Source: Gallionella capsiferriformans ES-2 (GTDB lineage: Bacteria; Pseudomonadota; Gammaproteobacteria; Burkholderiales; Gallionellaceae). From it: a stretch of DNA of 64,000 bases. The notes under the pieces were generated by a model. The model was given only the letters and a program-made list of their open reading frames with translations, ran no database searches and had not been told where the DNA came from. The stretch lies in assembly GCF_000145255.1 (NCBI RefSeq), contig NC_014394.1, forward strand, positions 124,001-188,000, in the 5' to 3' direction. The position numbers and the translations under genes were made by a program. Shown here piece by piece: positions 27,306 through 35,939 of this stretch; the stretch's first letter is position 1; each line of letters begins with the position of its first letter.

Positions 27306-29204
27306 ATGAGCAAAGTGGTTGATCAGCAATTTGAAGCATTCAAGGCGCACGGCAGTTTGCCCTCACCGCGCGGGGTCGCGCTTCAAATCATTCAGCTGGC
27401 TGACCGTGACGACACCACTATCGGGCAAATTGCCCGTCTGATCGGTAGCGATCCGGCATTGGCCGGCAATATTGTTAAAGTCGCCAATCTGCTCACCCAT
27501 CGCGGCAGCCGTCCCATCGCTTCTGTCGCGGACGCGGTAACCATACAGGGTATCAAGTCGGTGCGCCAGCTGGCGCTGAGTCTGTCGCTGGTGGACGCTC
27601 ACCGCCATGGCGCTTGCGCCGGTTTCGATTATCAGAAGTTCTGGGCGCATTCGGTTTGTACCGGCATCGCCGCGCAGCAGATTGTGGCAAAGATGCAAGT
27701 CGGCGTGGCCGACGAGGCTTTTTTGCTCGGATTGCTTTCTAAAATCGGTCGTCTTGCGCTGGCCACTGTTTTCCCCGCAGAGTACGCCCGCGTGCTGACT
27801 GCAGATAATCTGACGGAAGCGGAGCATGCCGCCTTTGGCATCGATCATAATCAAATTACCGCAGGTATGTTAGCCGACTGGGGCATGCCGAAGTTGTTTC
27901 AGGAAATCAGTCTGTATATCGAACGGCCCGAAGCGAGCGAGTTTCATGAGGGAGAGCGCAACTGGCGTTTGCTGCAATTGATGCATTTTTCAGACCGGCT
28001 GGCCGCAGTTTGCACTGCGGAGGCGAGTGAGCGCTACCGGCTGATTCCAAGGTTGATGCTGCTGGCAACCCGGGTCGGTATTGAGAGCGGCACGCTGATT
28101 GAAATCGGCGATCGGGTGATTGCATCGCTGCGCGAATGGAGTGCATTGCTGGGAATTTTCGTGCCGGCTTTGCCGCCTTTCGAGGAAATGCTCAACGCGG
28201 ACTCGATGGCAAGCGAGTTGCTGGGGCTTGATGCATTGCCGGGCAGCTTACCTGTCGGTTTTAAGTTGCGCATTTTGCTGGTCGATGACGATCGCGCGAT
28301 CCGTCTGCTGTACAAGACGCTGTTGGAGAAATCTGGCCATACCGTGACGACCGCATGTAATGGTCGTGAGGCGCTGGAGAGCCTCCAAGCCTCTGTGCCG
28401 CAGCTGATCATCAGCGACTGGATGATGCCGGAGATGGATGGCATTGAGTTTTGTCGAGAACTGCGAAAAAATCCGGAGTGGCACAAAATTTATGTGTTTA
28501 TCGTGACGGCACAGGAGAGTACCGACAGGCTGATTGAGGCCTTTGAAGCGGGCGCCAACGATTATCTTTCCAAACCGATCAATCCCAAAGTGCTGGCCGC
28601 AAGGTTGCGTTCGGCGCAGCGCATCGTGCAAATGCAGGAAGCGCAAGAAGAAGACCGTCTGCAATTGCGCCAGTTTGCCGATGAATTGGCCCTGTCCAAC
28701 AAGCGTCTGCAAACGCTGGCGCTGACCGATGCGCTGACTGGTCTGCCGAATCGCCGTTACGGCATGGAACGACTTGAGCAGGAATGGGCAATTGCGATGC
28801 GGGCGGGACGTCCGGTGTGCTGCATGATGGTCGATATTGACCACTTCAAGGCAGTCAATGACAACTATGGCCATCAGCTAGGGGATGAGGCGCTCAAGCT
28901 GGTGGCGCTCAGCTTGCAACAGGCCGCCCGTAAGCAGGACGTTGTGTGCCGTTTGGGCGGCGAGGAGTTTATGGTGATTTGTCCCGACAGCGACCTTCGC
29001 GCCGGTTATACCTATGCCGAGCGGCTGCGTCAGCATGTTGCAGCGCAACCGATACAGGCTCAGGGTAAATCGCTGCAACTGACGGTGAGCATCGGCCTGA
29101 CCGACAACGCAAATCTTGACAGCACCGAGGCGATGCTGCATCAGGCCGATACCCGTCTGTATGCGGCTAAGGCATCAGGACGCAACTGCACGGTAGTCGG
29201 ATAA
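27306..29204 (+). CDS. HDOD-receiver-GGDEF response regulator
   Basis: 632 residues. An HDOD domain (about 13-210; starts SLPSPRGVALQIIQLAD) is followed by a linker, a receiver domain (about 322-440) with the acidic patch LLVDDDRA, phospho-acceptor Asp in ISDWMMPEMDGIEF and Lys in YLSKPINPKV. A GGDEF domain follows (about 470-632) with the active variant GGEEF and an RKQD I-site. It would make c-di-GMP when phosphorylated by an unidentified kinase. A strong terminator follows at 29250-29290. Confidence 0.93.
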   Translation: MSKVVDQQFEAFKAHGSLPSPRGVALQIIQLADRDDTTIGQIARLIGSDPALAGNIVKVANLLTHRGSRPIASVADAVTIQGIKSVRQLALSLSLVDAHRHGACAGFDYQKFWAHSVCTGIAAQQIVAKMQVGVADEAFLLGLLSKIGRLALATVFPAEYARVLTADNLTEAEHAAFGIDHNQITAGMLADWGMPKLFQEISLYIERPEASEFHEGERNWRLLQLMHFSDRLAAVCTAEASERYRLIPRLMLLATRVGIESGTLIEIGDRVIASLREWSALLGIFVPALPPFEEMLNADSMASELLGLDALPGSLPVGFKLRILLVDDDRAIRLLYKTLLEKSGHTVTTACNGREALESLQASVPQLIISDWMMPEMDGIEFCRELRKNPEWHKIYVFIVTAQESTDRLIEAFEAGANDYLSKPINPKVLAARLRSAQRIVQMQEAQEEDRLQLRQFADELALSNKRLQTLALTDALTGLPNRRYGMERLEQEWAIAMRAGRPVCCMMVDIDHFKAVNDNYGHQLGDEALKLVALSLQQAARKQDVVCRLGGEEFMVICPDSDLRAGYTYAERLRQHVAAQPIQAQGKSLQLTVSIGLTDNANLDSTEAMLHQADTRLYAAKASGRNCTVVG

Positions 29205-29249
29205 GCACTTACATAGACCTGCATCATTTTCCTGTCCACGCATTTGGAG

Positions 29250-29290
29250 CGCTGTTGATGCACAAACTGCATAACAGCGTTTATTTTTTA
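29250..29290 (+). terminator. Intrinsic terminator hairpin, upstream of the hopJ-like gene
   Basis: Arms 29250-29262 and 29268-29279 pair as CGCTGTT/AACAGCG and ATGCA/TGCAT with one bulged G and a 5-nt loop, followed by TTTATTTTTT. It ends the HDOD-REC-GGDEF transcript. It ends only about 15 nt before the hopJ-like start codon, so it may also sit in that gene's leader. Confidence 0.75.
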
Positions 29291-29305
29291 ATAAGGAACT
29301 GGCGT

Positions 29306-29650
29306 ATGAAATTGAGTGATTTTTTACAAAAACTGCGTAATACCCCCGGGCAGATTGAGTTTTCCGATACGATGGCTGTCATCGATGCAGTGTATGAATT
29401 TACCCCCGTGACGTTTCGCAATGGCAATCTGGTCAATCAGGCGGGTACAAATTCCGGTTCATGCAAGTTGTTTTCGTTTGCCAGTCTGCACGGACTGTCG
29501 CAGCAGCAAACTCTGGATTGCTTTGGTGCGTACTATCGGGACGATGTATTGCAGCATCCTGATGGCACGGATCATCAGAATATCCGCAATTTCAGCGTGA
29601 CAGGCTGGGGCGGGATTGTATTTGACGCCTGTGCGCTGGCTGCAAAATAA
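29306..29650 (+). CDS. HopJ-type effector-family small protein
   Basis: 114 residues from the ATG at 29306, with a TAAGGA ribosome site. The sequence (FSDTMAVIDAVYEFTPVTF, then NSGSCKLFSFASLHGLSQQQ and FSVTGWGGIVFD) matches the HopJ domain family, named after a Pseudomonas type III effector but widespread in free-living bacteria, where the role is unknown. No secretion genes are near. A role as an effector is not supported here. Confidence 0.82.
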   Translation: MKLSDFLQKLRNTPGQIEFSDTMAVIDAVYEFTPVTFRNGNLVNQAGTNSGSCKLFSFASLHGLSQQQTLDCFGAYYRDDVLQHPDGTDHQNIRNFSVTGWGGIVFDACALAAK

Positions 29651-29800
29651 TCCTCTTTATATTTTCTTTTTAATCAGTGTGTTATGTAGGGTAGGCACAT
29701 TGTCCTGGCGTGCTTGAAAAAGGGGTGGTTAACAGAGAATGTCGTTAGTGCCAATGCGGGCTTAAATTGACATCCTTTGCCAAAACACGGAAACTTCGTA

Positions 29801-29893
29801 CTGTGCCGATTTGACATCAGCTTGCGGGGCACAGGCGACTATTGAAAATCATGGATTTGCAATAGTCGCTAAAACATACCAGCTAAAGCGAGG
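29801..29893 (+). promoter_or_regulatory. SAM-II-like leader RNA candidate before metX
   Basis: A 7-bp stem (29801-29807 with 29828-29834) encloses a 20-nt loop with GATTTG at its start and GCTTGC near its end. A perfect 10-bp hairpin follows (29835-29844 with 29860-29869), then TAAAACATACCAGCTAAAGC with GCTAAA at 29882-29887. GATTTG, GCTTGC and GCTAAA, in that order, are as I recall the conserved blocks of the SAM-II aptamer, which controls metA/metX genes in proteobacteria. I could not pair the pseudoknot convincingly, and the 10-bp hairpin would be an insertion. Position before metX and a terminator immediately after support a regulatory leader. Confidence 0.45.
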
Positions 29894-29894
29894 G

Positions 29895-29930
29895 AACCCG
29901 TTTTGGCTAAGCTAAACGGGTTTTTTATTT
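29895..29930 (+). terminator. Attenuator-type intrinsic terminator before metX
   Basis: A 9-bp perfect stem (AACCCGTTT 29895-29903 with AAACGGGTT 29914-29922) with a 10-nt loop is followed by a T-rich run to 29930. It ends 9 nt before the metX start codon, immediately after the candidate aptamer. As a terminator inside a leader it fits premature termination control of metX-metW. Confidence 0.75.
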
Positions 29931-29939
29931 GGAGTTGCT

Positions 29940-31073
29940 TTGGCTAATTCTATAGGTATCGTAAAAGCGCAGCGCGCTGTATTCGACACCCCGCTGACCT
30001 TTCGCAGTGGCGCGGTGTTACCTTGCTATGAGCTGGTGTATGAAACCTACGGCACCTTGAATGAAGACAAGTCCAATGCGATTTTGATCTGTCATGCGCT
30101 GTCAGGCCATCATCATGTAGCGGGCTGCTATGAGGACGAGCCGAATAATATCGGCTGGTGGGATAACATGGTTGGCCCCGGCAAGCCGATCAATACTGAT
30201 AAATTCTTCGTGCTGGGGCTCAATAATCTGGGCGGTTGCCACGGCTCGACCGGCCCCTCTTCGATCAATCCGGAAACAGGCGAGCCCTTTGGTGCGAGCT
30301 TCCCGGTGATCACGGTGGAAGACTGGGTTGAATCTCAGGCGCGCCTAGCCGATCTACTGGGAATTCGTCGTTTTGCGGCCGTGGTCGGCGGCAGTTTAGG
30401 GGGCATGCAAGCGTTGCAGTGGTCGTTGGCTTTCCCTGAACGGGTGGCGCATGTGCTGGCGATCGCCAGTGCGCCGCGCCTGACCGCGCAAAATATCGCT
30501 TTCAATGACGTCGCGCGCAACGCAATTCTGACCGACCCTGATTTTCACGGCGGTAACTATTATCAGCACGGCGTCGTGCCGACACGGGGATTGCGACTGG
30601 CACGTATGCTGGGACACATCACCTACTTGTCGGATGATGTGATGGCGGATAAGTTCGGTCGCAACCTGCGCACCGAACAATACAACTACGGTTACGAGGT
30701 TGAATTTCAGATCGAATCCTATCTGCGCTATCAGGGCGACAAATTCGCTGCCTATTTCGACGCGAATACCTATCTGCTAATGACCAAGGCGCTCGATTAT
30801 TTCGACCCTGCGCATCTGAGTGGCGGCAATCTGAATCAGGCTTTTTCCCGCGCGAAGGCGGGTTTTCTGGTGATTTCATTTACCACCGACTGGCGTTTTT
30901 CGCCGCAGCGCTCACGCGAGATCATCCGTCCGCTGCTGCACAACAAGCGTCCAGTCAGTTATGCAGAGATCACCTCCAATCACGGGCATGATTCATTTTT
31001 GATGGAGCACCCGCATTACTTCGACGTGGTGCGCGCGTATCTTGCCAATGTCTATCACGAGGTGACCGCATGA
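29940..31073 (+). CDS. metX: Homoserine O-acyltransferase
   Basis: 377 residues, start TTG at 29940 with GGAG five bases upstream. It acylates homoserine (acetyl or succinyl donor not told from sequence) in methionine synthesis. The alpha/beta-hydrolase fold shows the nucleophile in [14 protein letters not shown], the [12 protein letters not shown] segment, and the acid/His region ([31 protein letters not shown]). Its stop overlaps metW by 4 bp. The leader contains a terminator and a SAM-II-like motif. Confidence 0.93.
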   Translation: MANSIGIVKAQRAVFDTPLTFRSGAVLPCYELVYETYGTLNEDKSNAILICHALSGHHHVAGCYEDEPNNIGWWDNMVGPGKPINTDKFFVLGLNNLGGCHGSTGPSSINPETGEPFGASFPVITVEDWVESQARLADLLGIRRFAAVVGGSLGGMQALQWSLAFPERVAHVLAIASAPRLTAQNIAFNDVARNAILTDPDFHGGNYYQHGVVPTRGLRLARMLGHITYLSDDVMADKFGRNLRTEQYNYGYEVEFQIESYLRYQGDKFAAYFDANTYLLMTKALDYFDPAHLSGGNLNQAFSRAKAGFLVISFTTDWRFSPQRSREIIRPLLHNKRPVSYAEITSNHGHDSFLMEHPHYFDVVRAYLANVYHEVTA

Positions 31074-31675
31074 GCATCGAATCACTAGCCGCAGAACGCC
31101 CCGATTTTGCCGCGATTGCCGCATGGATACCGAAGGGCGCGTCGGTACTGGATCTGGGGTGTGGCGATGGCAGTTTGCTGCGCTACCTGAAGGAGACCCG
31201 CTCCGTGCGCGGCTATGGCGTGGAAATCAGCGATATGGATATCGTTTCCTGCATCGCCAACGGCGTGAACGTGATTCAAAACGATCTCGATTCCGGTCTG
31301 TCGGACTTCGAGGACAATACGTTTGATTTCGTGATTCTGTCACAGACGTTGCAGGCTACGCGCCACACCGAAGCGCTGATACAGGAAATGCTGCGGGTCG
31401 GCCGTGAAGGGATCGTGAGTTTCCCTAACTTCGGGTACTGGAAGAGTCGCCTGAACGTGATGCTGGGCAATATGCCGGTGTCGCGCGAGTTGCCCTACCA
31501 GTGGTATGACACGCCCAATGTTCACCTGTGCACACTCAATGATTTTGAGAGTTTTTGCCGCAAGTATTGCGTGAGCATTTCCGCGCGCAGTGTCATGACC
31601 GGCGGGGTCGAGGTGGGATTGCTGCCCAATTTGCTGGGCAGCACGGCGGTGTATCGTTTTCAGCGCGGCGTATGA
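31070..31675 (+). CDS. metW: Methionine biosynthesis protein MetW, methyltransferase fold
   Basis: 201 residues. It has a class I methyltransferase-like fold with motif [16 protein letters not shown] and the MetW-typical region [20 protein letters not shown]. MetW works with MetX; in some bacteria it is required for MetX activity. Co-translated with metX (4-bp overlap) and overlapping the ampG start by 4 bp. Confidence 0.93.
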   Translation: MSIESLAAERPDFAAIAAWIPKGASVLDLGCGDGSLLRYLKETRSVRGYGVEISDMDIVSCIANGVNVIQNDLDSGLSDFEDNTFDFVILSQTLQATRHTEALIQEMLRVGREGIVSFPNFGYWKSRLNVMLGNMPVSRELPYQWYDTPNVHLCTLNDFESFCRKYCVSISARSVMTGGVEVGLLPNLLGSTAVYRFQRGV

Positions 31676-32934
31676 GCGTTTTTAAACAGCTTTTCACCCG
31701 CCGTATGGCGATTTGCGTGTTCACCGGGTTTTCTTCCGGCTTGCCGTTGTACCTGCTGTTCAATTTGTTGCCCGCCTGGTTGCGCAGCGAACACGTTGAT
31801 CTGAAAACCATCGGCCTGTTCGCGCTGATTCAGTTTCCCTATACCTGGAAATTCATCTGGTCGCCGTTTCTCGATCGTTATGCGCTGCCGGTGCTGGGTC
31901 GCAGGCGCGGCTGGATGGTGTTGACTCAGCTAGGCCTTTTGGCCGTGATCGCCAGCATGGGCGGATTTTCGCCTGCCAGTCAACTCGCAACCATCGCCTG
32001 GTGTGCGACGCTGCTCGCCGTGCTGGGCGCGACGCAGGATATCGTGCTGGACGCCTATCGTCGCGAACTTTTGTCGGATTCGGAGCTGGGGCTAGGCAAT
32101 GCGGTGCATGTGAACGCCTATCGCGTCGCAGGTCTCGTGCCGGGGTCTTTGTCGCTGATCCTCGCGGATTTTCTGCCCTGGGATCTGGTGTTTATCATCA
32201 CGGCGCTGTTTATGCTGCCGGGAATTGCGATGACGTTGATCATCCGGGAACCAAAAATTGCCGCTGCCCCTAAAACTTTGCGTGAGGCGGTGGTCGAACC
32301 GTTCCGGGAATTTATCAACCGGCAGGGGTGGCGGAGCGCGGGGCTTATCTTGGCATTTTTGCTGTTCTACAAATTGGGCGACAGCCTGTGCACCGCGCTT
32401 GCTACGCCGTTTTATCTGGATATGGGGTTTTCCAAGACGGACATTGGCTTAATCGCCAAGAACGCCGGGCTTTGGCCTGCGGTGATCGGCGGCATGCTGG
32501 GCGGATTGTGGATGGTGAAAATCGGCATCAACCGCGCCTTATGGATTTTCGGCGTGGTGCAGGTTTTGGCGATTTTCGGATTTGTCTGGCTCGCCTCTGT
32601 CGGGCATCACAGCGAGATCGGTGCCCTTGAGCGCACGCAACTGGCAGTGGTGATTGGCCTCGAAGCGCTGGGTGTGGGGTTGGGCACGGTCGCCTTTGTC
32701 GCTTTTATCGCCCGTACAACGCATCCGGCCTACACTGCAACGCAATTTGCGCTGTTCACCAGTTTAATGGCGATGCCGCGCACCTTTGCCAACGCGGCGA
32801 CCGGTTGGCTGGTGGAATCTATGGGCTGGAGCGGCTTCTTCCTGCTGTGCGCCGTGATGGCGATTCCCGGCATGCTGTTGCTGTTGAAAGTCGCGCCGTG
32901 GAATGATGAGCAGCGACTAGCGACTAGCGACTAG
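31672..32934 (+). CDS. ampG: AmpG-type muropeptide permease
   Basis: 420 residues from the ATG at 31672, which overlaps the metW stop (ATGA). It is an MFS transporter with about 12 membrane helices, starting VFTGFSSGLPLYLLFNLLPA, the AmpG-type first helix. AmpG imports GlcNAc-anhydroMurNAc peptides from the periplasm for wall recycling, which links it with amgK-murU later in the window. The last codons and the stop lie in a tandem heptamer repeat. Confidence 0.88.
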   Translation: MSVFKQLFTRRMAICVFTGFSSGLPLYLLFNLLPAWLRSEHVDLKTIGLFALIQFPYTWKFIWSPFLDRYALPVLGRRRGWMVLTQLGLLAVIASMGGFSPASQLATIAWCATLLAVLGATQDIVLDAYRRELLSDSELGLGNAVHVNAYRVAGLVPGSLSLILADFLPWDLVFIITALFMLPGIAMTLIIREPKIAAAPKTLREAVVEPFREFINRQGWRSAGLILAFLLFYKLGDSLCTALATPFYLDMGFSKTDIGLIAKNAGLWPAVIGGMLGGLWMVKIGINRALWIFGVVQVLAIFGFVWLASVGHHSEIGALERTQLAVVIGLEALGVGLGTVAFVAFIARTTHPAYTATQFALFTSLMAMPRTFANAATGWLVESMGWSGFFLLCAVMAIPGMLLLLKVAPWNDEQRLATSD

Positions 32935-32961
32935 CGACTAGCGACTAGCGACTAGCGATTA
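32913..32961. repeat. Heptamer tandem repeat (GCGACTA)7 across the ampG stop
   Basis: Six exact GCGACTA units and one GCGATTA fill 32913-32961, covering the last ampG codons and its TAG (32932-32934) and stopping 3 bp before the argA stop on the other strand. Each three units contain one stop in the ampG frame, so copy-number change beyond three units would not alter the protein. Confidence 0.95.
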
Positions 32962-32964
32962 GGG

Positions 32965-34287
32965 CTATATTTTTCGCACGAATACCTTGGATTTGCGCTG
33001 ATAGTTATACAGCGATTTTTTCTGCGCAGGCAGTGCGGTGACAGGGCTTTCGATAAAGCCGCGCTCTAAGAACCAGTGTGCCGTGCGCGTAGTGAGTACG
33101 AACAGTTTTTTCAGCTTCTGCGATTTGGCAAGCACCGCCATGTGATCGAGGATGGCCTCGCCATAGCCTTTGTCGCGACACTGCGCATCTACGGCTAGGC
33201 AGGCGAGTTCTGCTGCGGCTTCGTCGGGGAATGGATAGAGTGCGGCGCAGCCGACGATGCGATGATCGTGTTCCAATACCACGAAGCGCTCGATTTCCTG
33301 CTCCAGCAGTTCGCGAGAGCGTCTGACCAGTATCCCTTGCTCTTCGAGCGGACGCAGCAACTGCAAAATGCCGCCTACATCTTCGATCGACGCATCGCGC
33401 AGCGTGTTGAGCGTGGATTCGACGACCATCGTGCCGATGCCATCATCACTGAACAATTCCTGCAGCACGGCGCCGTCTGTGTGGCGGCTAATCAAATGCG
33501 TGCGGGCAACACCGGCTTCGCAGGCGCGGATTGCGCAGGGCAGAAACAGGTTAATGTCGTCGCTCTGTACGCGTTTTGAAGCCAGTGCCGCCTGCGCTTG
33601 AGCGACGGTAAGCTCTTTGAGAGTGTCGCCGTGATCGCTTTGCACGCCGTCCGTGTCCATCAAAAACACCAGTTTGTCGGCATCCAGCGCGATCGCGGTG
33701 GAGGTGGCCACGTCTTCCAGCGTCAGGTTGAACACCTCGCCGGTGGGTGAATAGCCCAGCGGCGAGAGCAGCACCACTTCGCCGAAGTTGAGGCGGTTTT
33801 TGAGTGCGGCAACATCCACTTTTCGCACACAGCCGGTGTGCTGCAAGTCTACGCCGTTGATCACGCCGATCGGTTGCGCGGTGATGAAATTTCCCCCCGC
33901 CAGACGGATGTCGGCATTGGCCATCGGAGAGTTCGCCAGCCCCATCGAGAGCAGCGCCTCAATTTCTACGCGCACGCGGCCGACCGATTCTTTGACGCAT
34001 TGCATGGTTTGCGTATCGGTCAGGCGGATGCCTTGATGGTAATTGTCTTCAAGATTTTTGCGCGCCGAATGCTGTTCGATCTGCGGACGTGCGCCGTGCA
34101 CCAGCACCAGCCGGATGCCTAAGGCGGCGAGCAGGTTAAAGTCGTGCGTCAGCGCGGTAAATTTGCCATCTTCGACCATTTCGCCGCCGAATGCGATGAC
34201 AAAAGTCTTGCCGCGAAAACTGTTGATGTAGGGTGCCACCGAGCGGAACCAGGCAACGAAATCGGCGGGGGTGGTATTGATATGCAT
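32965..34287 (-). CDS. argA: N-acetylglutamate synthase
   Basis: 440 residues from the ATG at 34287, which has an AGGA ribosome site; the frame is open back to 34452 without family likeness. It makes N-acetylglutamate, the first arginine intermediate. The N-terminal amino acid kinase-like domain (FVIAFGGEMVEDGKF, LVLVHGARPQIEQ) probably binds arginine for feedback. The C-terminal GNAT domain (about 295-440) holds CRDKGYGEAILDHMA. Its 3' end abuts the heptamer repeat and the convergent ampG gene. Confidence 0.95.
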   Translation of the reverse strand: MHINTTPADFVAWFRSVAPYINSFRGKTFVIAFGGEMVEDGKFTALTHDFNLLAALGIRLVLVHGARPQIEQHSARKNLEDNYHQGIRLTDTQTMQCVKESVGRVRVEIEALLSMGLANSPMANADIRLAGGNFITAQPIGVINGVDLQHTGCVRKVDVAALKNRLNFGEVVLLSPLGYSPTGEVFNLTLEDVATSTAIALDADKLVFLMDTDGVQSDHGDTLKELTVAQAQAALASKRVQSDDINLFLPCAIRACEAGVARTHLISRHTDGAVLQELFSDDGIGTMVVESTLNTLRDASIEDVGGILQLLRPLEEQGILVRRSRELLEQEIERFVVLEHDHRIVGCAALYPFPDEAAAELACLAVDAQCRDKGYGEAILDHMAVLAKSQKLKKLFVLTTRTAHWFLERGFIESPVTALPAQKKSLYNYQRKSKVFVRKI

Positions 34288-34303
34288 GGTTAATTCCTGT
34301 TTG

Positions 34304-34492
34304 TTATGCATCGCTGTCGAGTAATTTTCCTGCAACAGCCCAGTTTTCCTCGGCCACTTCATCGAAGGTGATATAGGTATAAGAGGCCGGCTTGTGAGCG
34401 ATGCGTTCGAGCGTGTCGGTGACTTCGCTTGCGATCGCGGCTTTTTGTTCACGGCTTAATGTGCCTGCGATACGGATGTTGACATAAGGCAT
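34304..34492 (-). CDS. 4-oxalocrotonate tautomerase-family protein
   Basis: 62 residues starting MPYVNIRIAGTLSREQ. The catalytic Pro is the second codon and becomes N-terminal after Met removal. The length and the C-terminal WAVAGKLL fit the small tautomerase family. The natural substrate is unknown; no aromatic degradation genes are near. It lies 18 nt after rsmE and 16 nt before argA in one operon. Confidence 0.85.
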   Translation of the reverse strand: MPYVNIRIAGTLSREQKAAIASEVTDTLERIAHKPASYTYITFDEVAEENWAVAGKLLDSDA

Positions 34493-34510
34493 CGTGATTC
34501 CTTCAGTAAA

Positions 34511-35242
34511 TTAGCAAAAATCGCCCCACAGCGTTTGCAGCACCGCCAATCCTGCCACAGCGGCCGTTTCGGTACGCATCACCCGCGCGCCGAGCCGAAC
34601 CGGCGTAAACCCGCACCGTAGTGCGTTGTCGCTCTCGGCTTCGGTAAAGCCGCCTTCCGCGCCGATCAGCAAGACCGCGCCGCTTTGCGGTTTTTCCTGT
34701 TCCTGTAAGGACTTCGCGCCTTGCGGCAGCAGGATGTATTTGCTCATGTCAGAGTCAAGCATGTGTTGCAGCCAGGTACCGATTTCCACTGGGGGGTGGA
34801 TCACCGGCAACACATTGCGTCCGCATTGCTCGCAGGCGGAAATGGCGACCTGTTGCCAGTGTTCGGTGCGCTTCGCTGCGCGATCTGCAGATAGCTTGGC
34901 GACGCTGCGTCCGGTTGCCAGCGGCTGAATTTCGGTGGCGCCCAGTTCGGTGGCTTTCTGGATGACCCAGTCCATTTTTTCGCTGCTGCATAAGGCTTGA
35001 GCTAGCACGATCTGTAACGGCGATTCGCGGTCGGCCTCGATGTGGACGATGTCGCCCACGACAACCTGTTTGCCTGTCATGTCGGTGATGGCGCCGTGAT
35101 ATTCATGCCCCGTGCCGTCAAACAATTGCACGCTATCTCCTTCGCGCAGGCGTAATACACGGCTGGCATGGTGCGCCGCATCGGCGGGTAAATTGAATGC
35201 GCCTTGTGCAGGTATCGGCGGCGGGCAGTAAAAGCGTGGCAT
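34511..35242 (-). CDS. rsmE: 16S rRNA (uracil1498-N3)-methyltransferase
   Basis: 243 residues. It methylates U1498 of 16S rRNA in the assembled 30S subunit. It has the N-terminal PUA-like domain (HHASRVLRLREGDSVQLFDG) and a SPOUT-class knotted C-terminal domain with VLLIGAEGGFTEAE and the conserved VRLGARVMRTETAAVAG segment. It is the first gene of the rsmE-tautomerase-argA run and is divergent from the thioredoxin-like gene. Confidence 0.95.
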   Translation of the reverse strand: MPRFYCPPPIPAQGAFNLPADAAHHASRVLRLREGDSVQLFDGTGHEYHGAITDMTGKQVVVGDIVHIEADRESPLQIVLAQALCSSEKMDWVIQKATELGATEIQPLATGRSVAKLSADRAAKRTEHWQQVAISACEQCGRNVLPVIHPPVEIGTWLQHMLDSDMSKYILLPQGAKSLQEQEKPQSGAVLLIGAEGGFTEAESDNALRCGFTPVRLGARVMRTETAAVAGLAVLQTLWGDFC

Positions 35243-35346
35243 GAGAACTGGCTATGAGTGGTGAATGGGCGTGATAATATACCGCCTCGCCGCTGCAAGG
35301 AATTGCAACGTGCGTTTTATGTCAGGAATTTTGTCAGGAGTAGGAT

Positions 35347-35901
35347 ATGGTCAGTTTGCAACCACCTCTGTGCGACTTCGGTTGGAAGGCGCGAGATTTT
35401 GATTTGCTGGGCGTGGACGGTGTCCGGTATACGCTTGCCAATGCGCGCGGTCCGAACGGGTTGCTGGTGATGTTTATCTGTAATCATTGCCCCTATGTGA
35501 AATCCATTCGCGACCGTTTGGTGCGGGATGCGGGTCAATTAAAGCGGCAGGGTATCAACACCATCGCCATCATGTCGAATGATCCGGCCGATTTTGAGGA
35601 AGACTCGTTCGAAAATATGAAGCGGGTGGCAACGGAATTCGCATACCCCTTCCCTTATGTGTGGGATGAGACGCAGCAGATTGCGAAGGATTACGGCGCG
35701 GTCTGCACACCGGACTTTTTCGGGTTCAATGCCGATCTCGAACTGCAATACCGAGGGCGGCTGGACGCGTCGCGCAAGGAGGCGGTGGAGAATGCGCCGC
35801 GCGACTTGTACGATGCGATGGTGCAGGTTGCAAAGACCGGGCGCGGGCCTCAGGAACAGATCGCCAGCATGGGCTGTTCGATTAAATGGAAAACCGAATA
35901 A
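35347..35901 (+). CDS. Thioredoxin-fold AhpC/TSA-like protein
   Basis: 184 residues. A thioredoxin-like fold with FICNHCPYVKSI, the conserved Cys-x-x-Cys of this uncharacterised family, and a later cis-Pro region (AVCTPDFFGFN). Proteins of this kind are annotated as thioredoxin-like or peroxiredoxin-like; the substrate is unknown. CAGGAGTAGG precedes the ATG. The next gene begins 38 nt after its stop. Confidence 0.82.
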   Translation: MVSLQPPLCDFGWKARDFDLLGVDGVRYTLANARGPNGLLVMFICNHCPYVKSIRDRLVRDAGQLKRQGINTIAIMSNDPADFEEDSFENMKRVATEFAYPFPYVWDETQQIAKDYGAVCTPDFFGFNADLELQYRGRLDASRKEAVENAPRDLYDAMVQVAKTGRGPQEQIASMGCSIKWKTE

Positions 35902-35939
35902 TGGAAAAGCACATTCTGTCGAAAACAGGAGCGTTTGGT

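Noticed and set aside
32913..32961. Heptamer repeat considered as a CRISPR array
   Set aside because: Units are 7 bp and contiguous without spacers; it is a simple tandem repeat.
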